Part shown: positions 51,057-59,617 of the stretch, piece after piece
Layout: every line of letters begins with the position of its first letter
Numbering within the stretch: position 1 is the stretch's first letter
Origin: Anaerolineae bacterium
GTDB taxonomy: Bacteria > Chloroflexota > Anaerolineae > Promineifilales > Promineifilaceae
Length of the DNA stretch: 64,000 bases
Assembly (NCBI GenBank): GCA_023382655.1
Contig: JAHDWK010000007.1
Location: 62,001-126,000, forward strand
Direction: 5' to 3'
The notes under the pieces: generated by a model
Seen by the model: only the letters and a program-made list of their open reading frames with translations
The model's database searches: none
Told to the model about the DNA's origin: nothing
Translations under genes and position numbers: made by a program

Positions 51057-51100
51057 GTAACCGGTTATCGGTAATCAGTTATTGGTTATCGGTAAACTGA
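51057..51100. repeat. CGGTTAT/CGGTAAT heptad repeat
   Basis: Degenerate units CCGGTTAT, CGGTAATC, AGTTATTGGTTATCGGTA precede the start of the secreted protein gene on the minus strand. Confidence 0.7.
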
Positions 51101-51163
51101 ATGCTTACTAAGGCAATGGGCCTAACTATACTTGATTGAATGGGGATGAGGTAGCATTATGGC

Positions 51164-52342
51164 ATGGCAGAATGGGAATCGGATGTGGCCGAAGAAACGG
51201 GTAAACCGGGCAAGTGGGGGCGAGTGGTGACAACGGCCGTGACCCTGCTCATCCTCATCTCTTTTCTGGGCGTCATCCTCATCACTTTTTATAACCAGTT
51301 TACCGGGCGGCAAACGCTGCCGCCGCGCCTGCCGCAGGTCGCCTTTTTGCGCGAAGACGCCAGTGGGGTGTGGCAGCTATTTGTGAGCAATGCACCTACC
51401 GGGGAGAGGGTCAACCAGTTAACCACAGAACCGGGGGATGTGCTTAATTTTGCGGCGTCACCTGCTGGCACGGCCGTTGCCTATACCACCCAAAACGAGG
51501 ACGGCAGCACTACCCTCAAGTTGTTCGATTGGAACGGCCGGGCCACCAGCAATATCCGCACGCTGCTCACCTGTGCGGACGCGGTTTGTGGGCAGATGGT
51601 GTGGCACCCGGACGGCCGTCGCCTCATTTACGAACGGCGCGAAGGTAACACCCCCCGGCTGTGGTGGCTGGACACCCAAACGGGGGAGACAGTGACGGTG
51701 CTGCAAGAGGCGACGGCCGTCAGCCAGAACGCCGCCATCTCTGCCGACGGCGAATGGCTCAGTTATGCCGACCCGCTCAACGAGGAAACGGTGTTGTATG
51801 CTTTTGGCGTAGGCGCACAGCAGAAGGTGACAAATTTGTTGGGCAACACGGCCGTGTGGCATCCCACCATCTCCCAATTTTTGTTCAGTGATTTTGACCT
51901 GCTCGTCTACCATGGCGACGACAACCAGACCAGCCATGCCGAACACAGCCACGATTTTGCCCAGGCCATCCACCTCTATCTGGGCAATATCAATAACGAA
52001 TGGCATCCCTTACTCAGCGAGACGGGTAATGTGGATGACGCAAACCCGGCCTGGTCACCGGATGGTGATTGGATCGCCTTTGGCCGCAGGCCCATCCGCA
52101 CCACGGCGGGGCGGCAGTTGTGGTTGATGCGGGCAGATGGGACGGAGGCACGGCCGTTGACGGACTCTCTCACCATTCATCATGGGCCGCCGGTCTGGTC
52201 GCCAGACGGCCGTTACCTGCTTTTCCAACAATTTGACACGACCAACGGAACCACCCCCCCACAAATCGCGCTGCTGGAAGTCAGCACCGGGGCCGTTACC
52301 CCCCTGGTGGAAAACGGTATCTTGCCTACCTGGATTCGGTAA
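51164..52342 (+). CDS. Membrane-anchored TolB/WD40-like propeller protein
   Basis: The 392-residue protein has one transmembrane helix (about 24-46) and an extracytoplasmic propeller of PD40-type repeats (LPQVAFLREDASGVWQLFV, MVWHPDGRRLIYERREG, NPAWSPDGDWIAFGRRP, PVWSPDGRYLLFQQF). It resembles TolB without the TolB N-terminal domain. Its role is probably binding or scaffolding at the membrane surface. The N-terminal cytoplasmic stretch is acidic. One of five propeller proteins of this type in the window. Confidence 0.8.
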   Translation: MAEWESDVAEETGKPGKWGRVVTTAVTLLILISFLGVILITFYNQFTGRQTLPPRLPQVAFLREDASGVWQLFVSNAPTGERVNQLTTEPGDVLNFAASPAGTAVAYTTQNEDGSTTLKLFDWNGRATSNIRTLLTCADAVCGQMVWHPDGRRLIYERREGNTPRLWWLDTQTGETVTVLQEATAVSQNAAISADGEWLSYADPLNEETVLYAFGVGAQQKVTNLLGNTAVWHPTISQFLFSDFDLLVYHGDDNQTSHAEHSHDFAQAIHLYLGNINNEWHPLLSETGNVDDANPAWSPDGDWIAFGRRPIRTTAGRQLWLMRADGTEARPLTDSLTIHHGPPVWSPDGRYLLFQQFDTTNGTTPPQIALLEVSTGAVTPLVENGILPTWIR

Positions 52343-52420
52343 TCGGTGATCGGTAATTGAGTAGTTGACCTCCCCATCACCCCATCACCATGTCACCTTG
52401 TCACCTTGTCACCTTGTCAT
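52338..52420. repeat. ATCGGTGATCGGTAATTG and CACCTTGT tandem repeats
   Basis: The stop of the propeller protein falls in CGGTAATCGGTGATCGGTAA; CCCCATCACCCCATCACC and three CACCTTGT copies follow (8-bp period). It separates two convergent genes and has no independent terminator. Confidence 0.8.
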
Positions 52421-52772
52421 CCAACCGACACTGCGCCGAACTGCCAGGCAGCCGATAGCGGTTGGCGGCTACCCACCGGTAAATGCGCTCTTCCAGTTGT
52501 TTGATGCCCGGTAGGGGATAGAGCCAGGTAAACGGCCGTGCCCACCACACATGGCGCAGCGCCTCATTCACCGCCGCCGCGCCGCCGCTGAGACGGCCGT
52601 CGGCACTCACAAACCATACCTGGGTCATGCCATCTACGGCCGTAAGGCCCAGCGCCGCCATTTGCTCCGGTATCCGCTGCCAGGGACGAACGTCTACCCG
52701 TCCCCGTGTCCACGTCTGCACCAGACGTGCCGACTTTTCTCAAAAACCACAATCACCGTCATAAATCAGCAT
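52401..52772 (-). CDS. DCC/DUF393 thiol-disulfide oxidoreductase, candidate selenoprotein (TGA at the second active-site Cys)
   Basis: From an ATG at 52772 the frame reads MLIYDGDCGF, then TGA (52742-52740), then EKSARLVQTW and on to a normal stop, 123 residues if TGA is read as Sec. The DUF393 family begins YDGDCxxC and continues as here (ADGRLSGGAAAVNEALRH, YPLPGIKQLEERIYRWVAANR). The TGA stands exactly at the second Cys, giving C8-x2-U11. A 7-bp stem CACGTCT/AGACGTG with loop GGTGC lies 17 bases after the TGA, matching the bacterial SECIS layout. If TGA were a true stop, only the GTG-started remnant (106 residues) would be made and the active site would be lost. Alternatives: nonsense mutation or base-call error. 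Confidence 0.72.
52711..52742 (-). promoter_or_regulatory. Putative bacterial SECIS element with its UGA codon
   Basis: UGA at 52742-52740 is followed by GAAAAGTCGG, stem CACGTCT (52729-52723), apical loop GGTGC (52722-52718) and the complementary AGACGTG (52717-52711). Bacterial SECIS hairpins begin their apical loop with G residues about 16-37 bases beyond the UGA; here the loop Gs are at +18 and +19. The stem is perfect over 7 bp and wholly inside the coding sequence. Confidence 0.65.
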
Positions 52773-52824
52773 TGGGGACAGCGTTCTGTTATCTTTTGTC
52801 ATGCCTACATCCTGCCTTCTATCG

Positions 52825-52852
52825 TTGATAAACATACACACCTGATTATACA
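52825..52852 (+). promoter_or_regulatory. Sigma-70-type promoter of phoU
   Basis: TTGATA (52825-52830), 16-bp spacer, TATACA (52847-52852); the phoU start is 85 bases downstream. No Pho box is obvious. Confidence 0.6.
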
Positions 52853-52936
52853 ATCAGTGCAAATTTCACCGAGTACTTCTTTCGTCTTGCGCACTTTGGC
52901 CCTTAGCGCCTTTTTACATACCTATCAGGAGGAGAG

Positions 52937-53611
52937 ATGAATCTACAAAAACGTTCATTACTGGAAAAAGATATTGATGCACTTAATCAAACCATTCACC
53001 AGATAAGTCATCTGGTGCAAGAGGCTATCGCCCAGGCGGTGCAGGCGCTTCTGGAGCGAGACGGGGAAGTGGCACGCCAGATCATTAACCAGGATGCCCA
53101 GGTGAATGAATTGCGCTACCAGGTGGAGAAGTTGGCGCTGCAAGCCATTGCTACCCAGCAGCCGATGGCCGGGGATTTGCGGGCGATTATGACGGCCGTG
53201 TACGTGGCCCTGGAATTGGAACGTATTGGCGATCACGCGGTAAACATTGCCCGGCTGGTGCTACGGGTGGATGCCGATGGGCCGTTCACGTCGCTTTATA
53301 AATTACCGGCGATGGCGCAACGTGCCCGTGACATGGTGCATGAAGCGGTGATGGCCTTTTTGCAGCGCGACGAAAACCTGGCGCGTCTGGTGATGGCTGA
53401 TGATGACCGCATAGATACGCGCTACGCAGAATTGATACAGGAAACGTTGCAGGACATGCGGGATGATGACTACATTCCGCGCGCGACTACCCTGCTGCTG
53501 GTGGGGCAAAATCTGGAACGTATTGGCGACCGGGCCACCAACATTGCCGAACGGGCGATCTTTGCGGCGTCGGGGGTGGTGGAAGAGGCGCCATCGGAGC
53601 CGTATCTGTAA
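52937..53611 (+). CDS. phoU: PhoU-family phosphate signalling protein
   Basis: The 224-residue all-helical protein contains both PhoU repeats with the E-R-I-G-D signatures LELERIGDHAVNIARL (about 92-107) and LERIGDRATNIAERA (about 193-207), where metal clusters bind. PhoU normally connects the Pst phosphate transporter to the PhoR kinase in the cytoplasm. No pst or phoBR gene is adjacent, so it is an orphan copy here. RBS AGGAGGAG is strong. Confidence 0.93.
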   Translation: MNLQKRSLLEKDIDALNQTIHQISHLVQEAIAQAVQALLERDGEVARQIINQDAQVNELRYQVEKLALQAIATQQPMAGDLRAIMTAVYVALELERIGDHAVNIARLVLRVDADGPFTSLYKLPAMAQRARDMVHEAVMAFLQRDENLARLVMADDDRIDTRYAELIQETLQDMRDDDYIPRATTLLLVGQNLERIGDRATNIAERAIFAASGVVEEAPSEPYL

Positions 53612-53682
53612 TCCGTTATCCGATTACGGTTCACGGATTACGGGTTACGGTTCAGGGTTCACGGTTCACGGATTACGGATTC
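53610..53682. repeat. CGGATTACGG/CACGGTTCACGG heptad repeat
   Basis: TAATCCGTTATCCGATTACGG is followed by CACGGATTACGGGTTACGG and TTCACGGTTCACGG. It lies between convergent phoU and menH-like genes and supplies the last seven codons of the latter (S-V-I-R-E-P-stop). Confidence 0.85.
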
Positions 53683-54462
53683 TTGCCAGGCCAACGGCCG
53701 TTCCAAATGCACCGTATGCCCCGCCCCCGGCACAATCTCCAGGTGGGCGTTGAGTAATAAGGCGGCCATTTGCCGGTTAATGGTCACAAACTTTGTGTCC
53801 AGTTCGCCCGCCAGCAGCAGTGTGGGTATCGTCAAGGTTGGTAGCTGCTCCCAGAGCGAGGGCTGCGCCCCGGTACCCATGCCGCGCAAACTGTTTGCCA
53901 GCCCCAGGGGATTATTTTGCAGCCGTTGTTGGTGTAATTGCTGGCGAACGGCCGTTGGTAGTTGCTGCTGGCTGGCCCACAATGGCAATTGTTCCCACCG
54001 ATTGACAAAGGCTTCTACGCCGTTGGTCTCAATCCAATCGGCTAATTCTTGATCTTGTGTGATTCGCTCTTTGCGCTCAACGGCCGTGGCCAGACCCGGC
54101 GACGCGCTTTCCAGGATGAGGTGGGTGATGCGGTGGGGATAGGTCACGGCCGTAAACAATGCCAACCGCCCCCCCATCGAATATCCCAATATCCCCATCT
54201 CCGCATACCCCCATTCATCGACAAGGGCGAGCAGGTCAGCCGCCACCCGCTCTATGGCATAGCGGGTTTCATCGGGCGGCGAAGCGGTACGGCCGTGACC
54301 CAGTACATCCACCAGGATCACCTGATAATGCTCGGTTAGCCCGGGCAATAAAGGCCGCCAGTTTTGAGAACTGCCCGTAAAGCCATGCAACAATAGCAAC
54401 GGCCGTCCCCCCCCGTGCCTTTCCACATAGTATGTAACGCCATTCACAGACACATATGGCAT
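53659..54462 (-). CDS. Alpha/beta hydrolase, MenH-like
   Basis: The 267-residue cytoplasmic hydrolase has the oxyanion motif LLLLHGFTGSSQNW, the nucleophile elbow GYSMGGRLAL, the acid in LLLAGELDTKF and the His in PGAGHTVHLERP, closely following 2-succinyl-6-hydroxy-2,4-cyclohexadiene-1-carboxylate synthase (MenH) of menaquinone synthesis. No other men genes are present, so a different hydrolase role remains possible. The C-terminal codons lie in a repeat. The haloperoxidase gene is upstream on the same strand, with 36 bases between them made of CACCATGT repeats. Confidence 0.75.
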   Translation of the reverse strand: MPYVSVNGVTYYVERHGGGRPLLLLHGFTGSSQNWRPLLPGLTEHYQVILVDVLGHGRTASPPDETRYAIERVAADLLALVDEWGYAEMGILGYSMGGRLALFTAVTYPHRITHLILESASPGLATAVERKERITQDQELADWIETNGVEAFVNRWEQLPLWASQQQLPTAVRQQLHQQRLQNNPLGLANSLRGMGTGAQPSLWEQLPTLTIPTLLLAGELDTKFVTINRQMAALLLNAHLEIVPGAGHTVHLERPLAWQESVIREP

Positions 54463-54498
54463 TTTGTCACCATGTCACCTGGCCACCATGTGACCTTG

Positions 54499-56223
54499 TC
54501 ATTGTGCCCCCTGCCCCGTCCAATACTGCTCCGCCAGCGTAAACGCCTGCGCCCCAATTTGGGTACCCATACGCCGGGCAAACAGGTCAGCGTCCTGGAA
54601 GTGGATACCGCCGTACCGGCGCGAGAGTCCCGCTTCATCGGCCGCTTCCTGGAATGTGGCCCATTGCAGCGTCACCACTTCTGCCGGACTGCCCTCAAAC
54701 ATATTGCCGCTAATGGGTACCACATGCTGCCCCAACAAATCGGGAATACCATCCCGGTTAAAATCCTCGTCATACAACATCGTTACGCCATCATAAAAGC
54801 GGTTGCTGCCCGTAAAGCGGGTCAACACCTCGGCAGCGGCGGCGCTAAAGGTGCTATGCCCGGACACGTATTCGGCAAACGGCGGCGTCACAAAGGTCAG
54901 GCTTTGGTACGGCCGCCACGTTTCACCGGGAATCAGCTGCTTGCCCTGGTTGGGACCACCCCATGCTTCTACCATCTGCCCGGCATATTTGTGCTGAATG
55001 GCCGACGCCGGCCGAATGTAGTCATAGGCACGCTTGGCTTCCCAGGCAGCAATGCTGCTATCGAACAACGCCCCATTCAATGCAAAATAGAGTTTCACGT
55101 CCTCATCAATCGTGTGTTTGTCGCGGAAGCAAATGCCGTGCGCCAGCGCATTCCAATGGCCAGGCGGCGTCTCCGAACGCGGCCCGTCGGCCCAGTATTC
55201 GGCAATCACTTTTTGTTCGTCGGTCAGGTTGGCGCTGATGTGCAAAATCTCGTCTACTTGCCTGTTGTATGCTTCATCGTGGGTCATGGTCTGGCCCAGG
55301 GCGTCGGTGTAGGGTTCGTTGGAACCGGCCTGGGGCGGCATTTGTGGGCGGAATTGGCTACCACTGGTCAGGGCAAACGGCCGTACCGCTCCCCAGTGCG
55401 GCGTCAAAAACACCTGGTCCCGGTACGTGGCCGGGTTTGCATGGTCAGTCATAGGCCAGCCCGCCTCATTAGTCAGCCCCCCGGTAGGTACCCGCAGCGG
55501 CTGCCAATGGTTGGGGTTAAAGCCGGCATGTCCCGGTGCATTATCGGCATTGGGGTCGGCGCTGTTCCACACCACATACAGTTCAGGATAGGCTGCTGAG
55601 GTGACATCGGCGTAATTGTTGGCGACGTTTGACCCATCCTCGGCACGGTCGGCTACTATGGCTTGCGCGGCCATATAACCAAGCCCCGCCGGAGACGTGG
55701 CGTCCGCTTCCATGACAATCTGGTACCCCAACGCATTCAGCAAATTACTAAAGGCGTAGGTTCGTTTTTCATGGTCGGGGTATAGGGTGATGAGCATGTG
55801 GTAGGCAGCCTGACTGACGGCTGCCCCTTTATGGGCGTCGGTATGTTCCGCAGTGGGGCGTTTGAGTGCGGGATCAAGGACGGTGGGCACGGCCGTGTCG
55901 TCATATAGCGCCCAGGCATCGTACATCGCCGCATGAACCATATAGAGTGACCGGGCCGTCACGGTGGGCCGGGGCGCCCCATTCCGTATGGCCGCCAGCA
56001 TCACCTCATTCCACAGCACCACCAGGTTGGCCGGTGGCGCTGGCAACCCGGCCACATGGGGCGCCGGTGACGCCAACTCTGCCACAGAAAGCAGCGGGGA
56101 GGAAACAGGCGCGGATTGTTCACTGGCCGTACCCTGATTCTGGCAAGCGGCCAGCAAAACCATGAGGCTCAGCAACCCTATGCATTTGCCAAATATAGTT
56201 GAGTGGGTAATAAATGATTTCAT
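54499..56223 (-). CDS. Vanadium-dependent haloperoxidase-family lipoprotein
   Basis: The 574-residue exported protein has a lipobox LLAAC (Cys 27) and the PAP2/haloperoxidase fold. Vanadate- or phosphate-binding motifs are visible: KRAYDYIRPASA, PPFAEYVSGHSTFSAAAAEVL and EAGLSRRYGGIHFQDAD. Family members oxidise halides with H2O2, or act as phosphatases. It should lie outside the cytoplasmic membrane. It begins ARSLYMVHAAMYDAW, as in bacterial haloperoxidase-like proteins. The 160-base spacer upstream (56224-56383) has no evident repeats or promoter. Confidence 0.85.
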   Translation of the reverse strand: MKSFITHSTIFGKCIGLLSLMVLLAACQNQGTASEQSAPVSSPLLSVAELASPAPHVAGLPAPPANLVVLWNEVMLAAIRNGAPRPTVTARSLYMVHAAMYDAWALYDDTAVPTVLDPALKRPTAEHTDAHKGAAVSQAAYHMLITLYPDHEKRTYAFSNLLNALGYQIVMEADATSPAGLGYMAAQAIVADRAEDGSNVANNYADVTSAAYPELYVVWNSADPNADNAPGHAGFNPNHWQPLRVPTGGLTNEAGWPMTDHANPATYRDQVFLTPHWGAVRPFALTSGSQFRPQMPPQAGSNEPYTDALGQTMTHDEAYNRQVDEILHISANLTDEQKVIAEYWADGPRSETPPGHWNALAHGICFRDKHTIDEDVKLYFALNGALFDSSIAAWEAKRAYDYIRPASAIQHKYAGQMVEAWGGPNQGKQLIPGETWRPYQSLTFVTPPFAEYVSGHSTFSAAAAEVLTRFTGSNRFYDGVTMLYDEDFNRDGIPDLLGQHVVPISGNMFEGSPAEVVTLQWATFQEAADEAGLSRRYGGIHFQDADLFARRMGTQIGAQAFTLAEQYWTGQGAQ

Positions 56224-56383
56224 GGGATATTTCCTTTGACGAGTTATTCTCAGCCTTTGCTGAATCCTGTTTTTCGGCAGGCCGAATAATGAGGGAAAAT
56301 GTAATCTGGCTTAGGGCACAAGTCAAGTAACCATATGACACAAGTAGGGTTCACCCGGCTTGTAATGATACAATTGGCGGTCT

Positions 56384-59300
56384 ATGGCTGTTCATCAGGC
56401 TCCGGCAACACACAATGGGCGGTTGACTTTTTACGCGGGCCAATTTACCCTCTTTTTTCTGGCATTTATCGCCGGGTTGGCCCTGAGCCGCTTATGGTAC
56501 GAGGGCTTTTTCCCACGACTGGTGTGGCTGGGACGGCCGTTCATCGCCCTCCCCTTTGCCGCCCTCACGGCTTATGCCATATGGCTGGTCTGGCTGAAAT
56601 GGGCCAACCGGCTACCCCCGCTCATCCTCAGCCCACTGCTGCTCAATTTACTCTGGCTGTTCAACCCGGCAGTTGACCTGGTGGGCAGCCGGTTGATTTT
56701 TGCCGCCGGTGTGTGGCTGACGGCCGTGTTAATCTTTGGAACACGGCTAAACGCGGCTAAAGACAGATTTTTGCAGTGGGGCGGGCTGGCTTTCGTAATT
56801 GTTATTTTGCTGCCGGTTTATTTGCTCACCATGTCTGCCAGCGTGGGGGCGGCAGACACATTTGAGTTCCAGGTGGTCACACCCAAACTGGGCATTGTGC
56901 ATCCCACCGGTTACCCGCTCTATTTGCTATTGGGCAAACTTTTTACCCTGCTGCCGGTGGGCACACTCGCCTGGCGACTGAATCTGGCGTCGGCCATTTA
57001 TGCCCTGGTAGCCATGAGCATATTCTACTTGTTGGTATACCGGATGCTGCGCCATCCCCTGCCCGCCATCCTCAGCGCCACTGTCACCGGCCTCAGCCTC
57101 ACCTTCTGGAGCCAGGCCATCATCGCCGAAGTATACGCCCTCCACGCGCTGATTGTGATGGTCGCATTGTATTTGATGGCGGAGATTGGGGGTTGGAGAT
57201 TGGTCATTGGTCATCGGTCATTGGTCATTGGTCATCGGTTATCTAGCACCCCATCACCTGCTCACCCTTTCACCCCATCACCTGCTCACGTATACGCGCT
57301 GGCCTTCACCCTCGGTCTGGGCCTGACCAACCACATCACCACCCTCTTTTTACTACCACCTGCCTTACTTACCATCCTCTTCACTGCCCGACCTACCTCC
57401 CCCATCACACATCACGCATCACGCATCACGCATCACGGGCAACGGATTACGGACAACGGATTACCGATCACGGATTACCGTTTCTGGCTCAAAACGGCCG
57501 TCGCCCTCCTCCTCCCCCTGCTACTTTACACCTACCTGCCGTTACGCTGGCAGGCAGTAAACGGTGAGGCGATGGGGCTGGCCCGCTTTGTGGATTGGGT
57601 GGTGGGTGGTCGTTTTCAAGGGGCGCTGCAACTGCGCGCCTGGTTGGATGATCCTGTCCGTTATCAGATTGTGGGCCGCCTGTTTCTGACGAATTGGGGT
57701 TGGTGGGGGCTGGCGCTGGCCGGGTTGGGGCTGGTGGTGATGGTACGGCGGCAGTGGCGCACGGCCGTCATCCTGCTGCTTGCCTGGCTTGGCTACACCT
57801 TCTATGCCCTCAACTACTACGTGCCCGACCTGGCCGTTTTTGTCCTGCCCGCGCAACTGGTGGTAGGCGTCTGGTGGGCGGTCGGCTTAGCTTTTGGCTG
57901 GGCGCTGGTGCAACGCGCTGTTTATCGCTGGCAGTGGCCGGACGTAACGCCGCTGGTACTCACCTTTGCCCTGATCCCGGCGTTAACAATGGTGGCAGAC
58001 CATTGGGCGGTCAACGATCAATCCGGGCCAAACCCGTTGGAACAGTGGGGGCGAGCCGTGCTGGCGCTGCCCCTGGCCGAAGGCGCGGCCATCCTGGCCG
58101 ATAGCGAAAAGATCGCGCCGTTGCTCTATTTGCAGGTAGCGGAAGGGTTACGCCCCGACCTGGACATTTCTGTCTGGCCGGATGAAACCGCCTATCGGGC
58201 ACAAGTAGACGGCCGTCTCGCCCAAAATCAATCCGTCTATCTGGCCCGTTACCTGCCTGGTTTACAAGGCATCTACCATCTGCGCTCCCTCGGCCCCCTC
58301 ACGGAAGTCGCCAATTATCCAATGACCCAATTACCAAATCCTTCGGCAGGCTCAGGACAGGTTCTCCCAATCTCCCAATCTCGCGGTGTCCCCACCGCCA
58401 ATCTCCCATTCGACCCCCTCACCCTCCTGACCTACTCCCTGGAACCAATGGCAGCGGTGGATGAAAGGAGTACGGCCGTCACCCTCTACTGGCAGGCGGC
58501 GGAAGCGGTGGACGAGGTGCTGCATGTGTATGTGCGTGTGGTGGGGGGCGAAGGCAACGGCCGTGCCATCCACAGCCAACACCCCGCCAACAACTTTTAC
58601 CCCACCAACGCCTGGCAACCCGGCGAAATCGTACCCGATTATCACCTGCTGCCGCGCCCCATTGTGAACGGCAAGGCTACGTTAACCTATCAGGTGGCCG
58701 TCGCCCCACCCTTCACTTCATCTGACCAACTGGCCTGGCAAGATTTGACGGCCATTGAGGTAACGGCCGTTGGGAACACAGTGGTGGCCCCCTCCCGGCT
58801 GCTGCGTGCCCAAATTGGGGACTATCTGCTAAACGGGGCCACCTTCCCTGCCAAAATTCGCCCTCAGACCAGGCTACCTTTGCTGCTGACGGGATTCGGC
58901 CGCGAAAATCCAGGGCTGCAATTCAAGTTACAGCCAGTAAGCAGCTCAATCGGGCCAATCGCCGAATTTTCGCCGCCACCGCCCGTGCCACCCGCCCACA
59001 TCTGGCAGGATTACCTGGATTCAGACTTGCCACCCGGTCTGTACCACATCGTGGCGGATTATGAGGCAGAGAATGAAGAGGATTGTGAGCACGGCCGTTG
59101 CCCTCCTCCCGCTTCTTACTGTGGCTGGATGTCACCCGCCCAGGCTGGTTGTGTGGTGGGGCAGGTGGAAATTAGCGGCGTGGCGCTGCCGGAAACGGCC
59201 GTGAACTACGCCGACCAGATCGCCCTGCTGGATGTGACCACCAGCGGCCCGGCGCTGACGCCCGGTGGGCCACTCCAGGTGCAGCTCAACTGGCTGTCGT

Positions 59301-59602
59301 TGGCGAATATGACCAACGATTACACCCTGTTCTTGCAAGTGGTGGATGCCCAAGACCGGATTGTGGGGCAGGTGGATAGCTGGCCGGTGCAGGGCACCCG
59401 CCCCACCAGCGGCTGGCAGCCAGGTGAAACAATCCGCGATGTGTATACCATTCCCTTGAGCCAGGAAATGCCGCCCGGCGACTATCGCCTGCTGGTGGGG
59501 TGGTATTTGCTGGGCGACGGCCGTCGCCTGCCGGTACTGGACGCAGCTGGCACGGCCGTAGAAGACAAACTGGTTTTGCCCGGCCTGTATGTGTCTAAAT
59601 GA
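56384..59602 (+). CDS. Large DUF2723-type membrane protein with in-frame repeat insertions
   Basis: The 1072-residue protein has about twelve transmembrane helices in residues 20-560 and an extracytoplasmic beta-rich C-terminal half (about 660-1072). The first part matches DUF2723, a family of GT-C-like membrane glycosyltransferases: SVGAADTFEFQVVTPKLGIVHPTGYPLYLLLGKL (Asp and His in the first loop) and GLTNHITTLFLLPPALL. It may transfer a sugar from a lipid carrier. Three segments, residues about 267-302, 339-367 and 643-673, are translations of the heptad and octad spacer repeats (for example VIGHRSLVIGHRLSSTPSPAH and HHASRITHHGQRITDNGLP). They fall in predicted loops and keep the frame. 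The C-terminal half is unlike known DUF2723 members. Confidence 0.8.
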   Translation: MAVHQAPATHNGRLTFYAGQFTLFFLAFIAGLALSRLWYEGFFPRLVWLGRPFIALPFAALTAYAIWLVWLKWANRLPPLILSPLLLNLLWLFNPAVDLVGSRLIFAAGVWLTAVLIFGTRLNAAKDRFLQWGGLAFVIVILLPVYLLTMSASVGAADTFEFQVVTPKLGIVHPTGYPLYLLLGKLFTLLPVGTLAWRLNLASAIYALVAMSIFYLLVYRMLRHPLPAILSATVTGLSLTFWSQAIIAEVYALHALIVMVALYLMAEIGGWRLVIGHRSLVIGHRLSSTPSPAHPFTPSPAHVYALAFTLGLGLTNHITTLFLLPPALLTILFTARPTSPITHHASRITHHGQRITDNGLPITDYRFWLKTAVALLLPLLLYTYLPLRWQAVNGEAMGLARFVDWVVGGRFQGALQLRAWLDDPVRYQIVGRLFLTNWGWWGLALAGLGLVVMVRRQWRTAVILLLAWLGYTFYALNYYVPDLAVFVLPAQLVVGVWWAVGLAFGWALVQRAVYRWQWPDVTPLVLTFALIPALTMVADHWAVNDQSGPNPLEQWGRAVLALPLAEGAAILADSEKIAPLLYLQVAEGLRPDLDISVWPDETAYRAQVDGRLAQNQSVYLARYLPGLQGIYHLRSLGPLTEVANYPMTQLPNPSAGSGQVLPISQSRGVPTANLPFDPLTLLTYSLEPMAAVDERSTAVTLYWQAAEAVDEVLHVYVRVVGGEGNGRAIHSQHPANNFYPTNAWQPGEIVPDYHLLPRPIVNGKATLTYQVAVAPPFTSSDQLAWQDLTAIEVTAVGNTVVAPSRLLRAQIGDYLLNGATFPAKIRPQTRLPLLLTGFGRENPGLQFKLQPVSSSIGPIAEFSPPPPVPPAHIWQDYLDSDLPPGLYHIVADYEAENEEDCEHGRCPPPASYCGWMSPAQAGCVVGQVEISGVALPETAVNYADQIALLDVTTSGPALTPGGPLQVQLNWLSLANMTNDYTLFLQVVDAQDRIVGQVDSWPVQGTRPTSGWQPGETIRDVYTIPLSQEMPPGDYRLLVGWYLLGDGRRLPVLDAAGTAVEDKLVLPGLYVSK
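57183..57290. repeat. Spacer-type repeat in frame inside DUF2723 gene, insertion 1
   Basis: TCATTGGTCATCGGTCATTGG heptads followed by CACCCCATCACCTGCTCACC units, 108 bases, equal to 36 codons. The same units occur in the intergenic spacers, and they fall between two hydrophobic helices of the protein. Confidence 0.85.
57397..57483. repeat. Spacer-type repeat in frame inside DUF2723 gene, insertion 2
   Basis: CACGCATCACGCATCACG heptads followed by GGATTACGG and ACCGATCACGGATTACCG units, 87 bases equal to 29 codons, without a stop in this frame. Confidence 0.85.
58312..58400. repeat. Spacer-type repeat in frame inside DUF2723 gene, insertion 3
   Basis: CCAATGACCCAATTACCAAA, then CCTTCGGCAGGCTCAGGACA and TCCCAATCTCCCAATCTC, all in frame. 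The GAGATTGG-type unit is the one found in the hairpins after the GH16 gene and after asnS. Confidence 0.75.
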
Positions 59603-59617
59603 CCTGAAGGATGGCAT

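Noticed and set aside
52564..52772. Explaining the DCC gene by a frameshift in the active-site codon
   Set aside because: The start codon region and the C-terminal domain are in one frame; only the TGA interrupts it. A single nonsense change or Sec is needed, not an indel.
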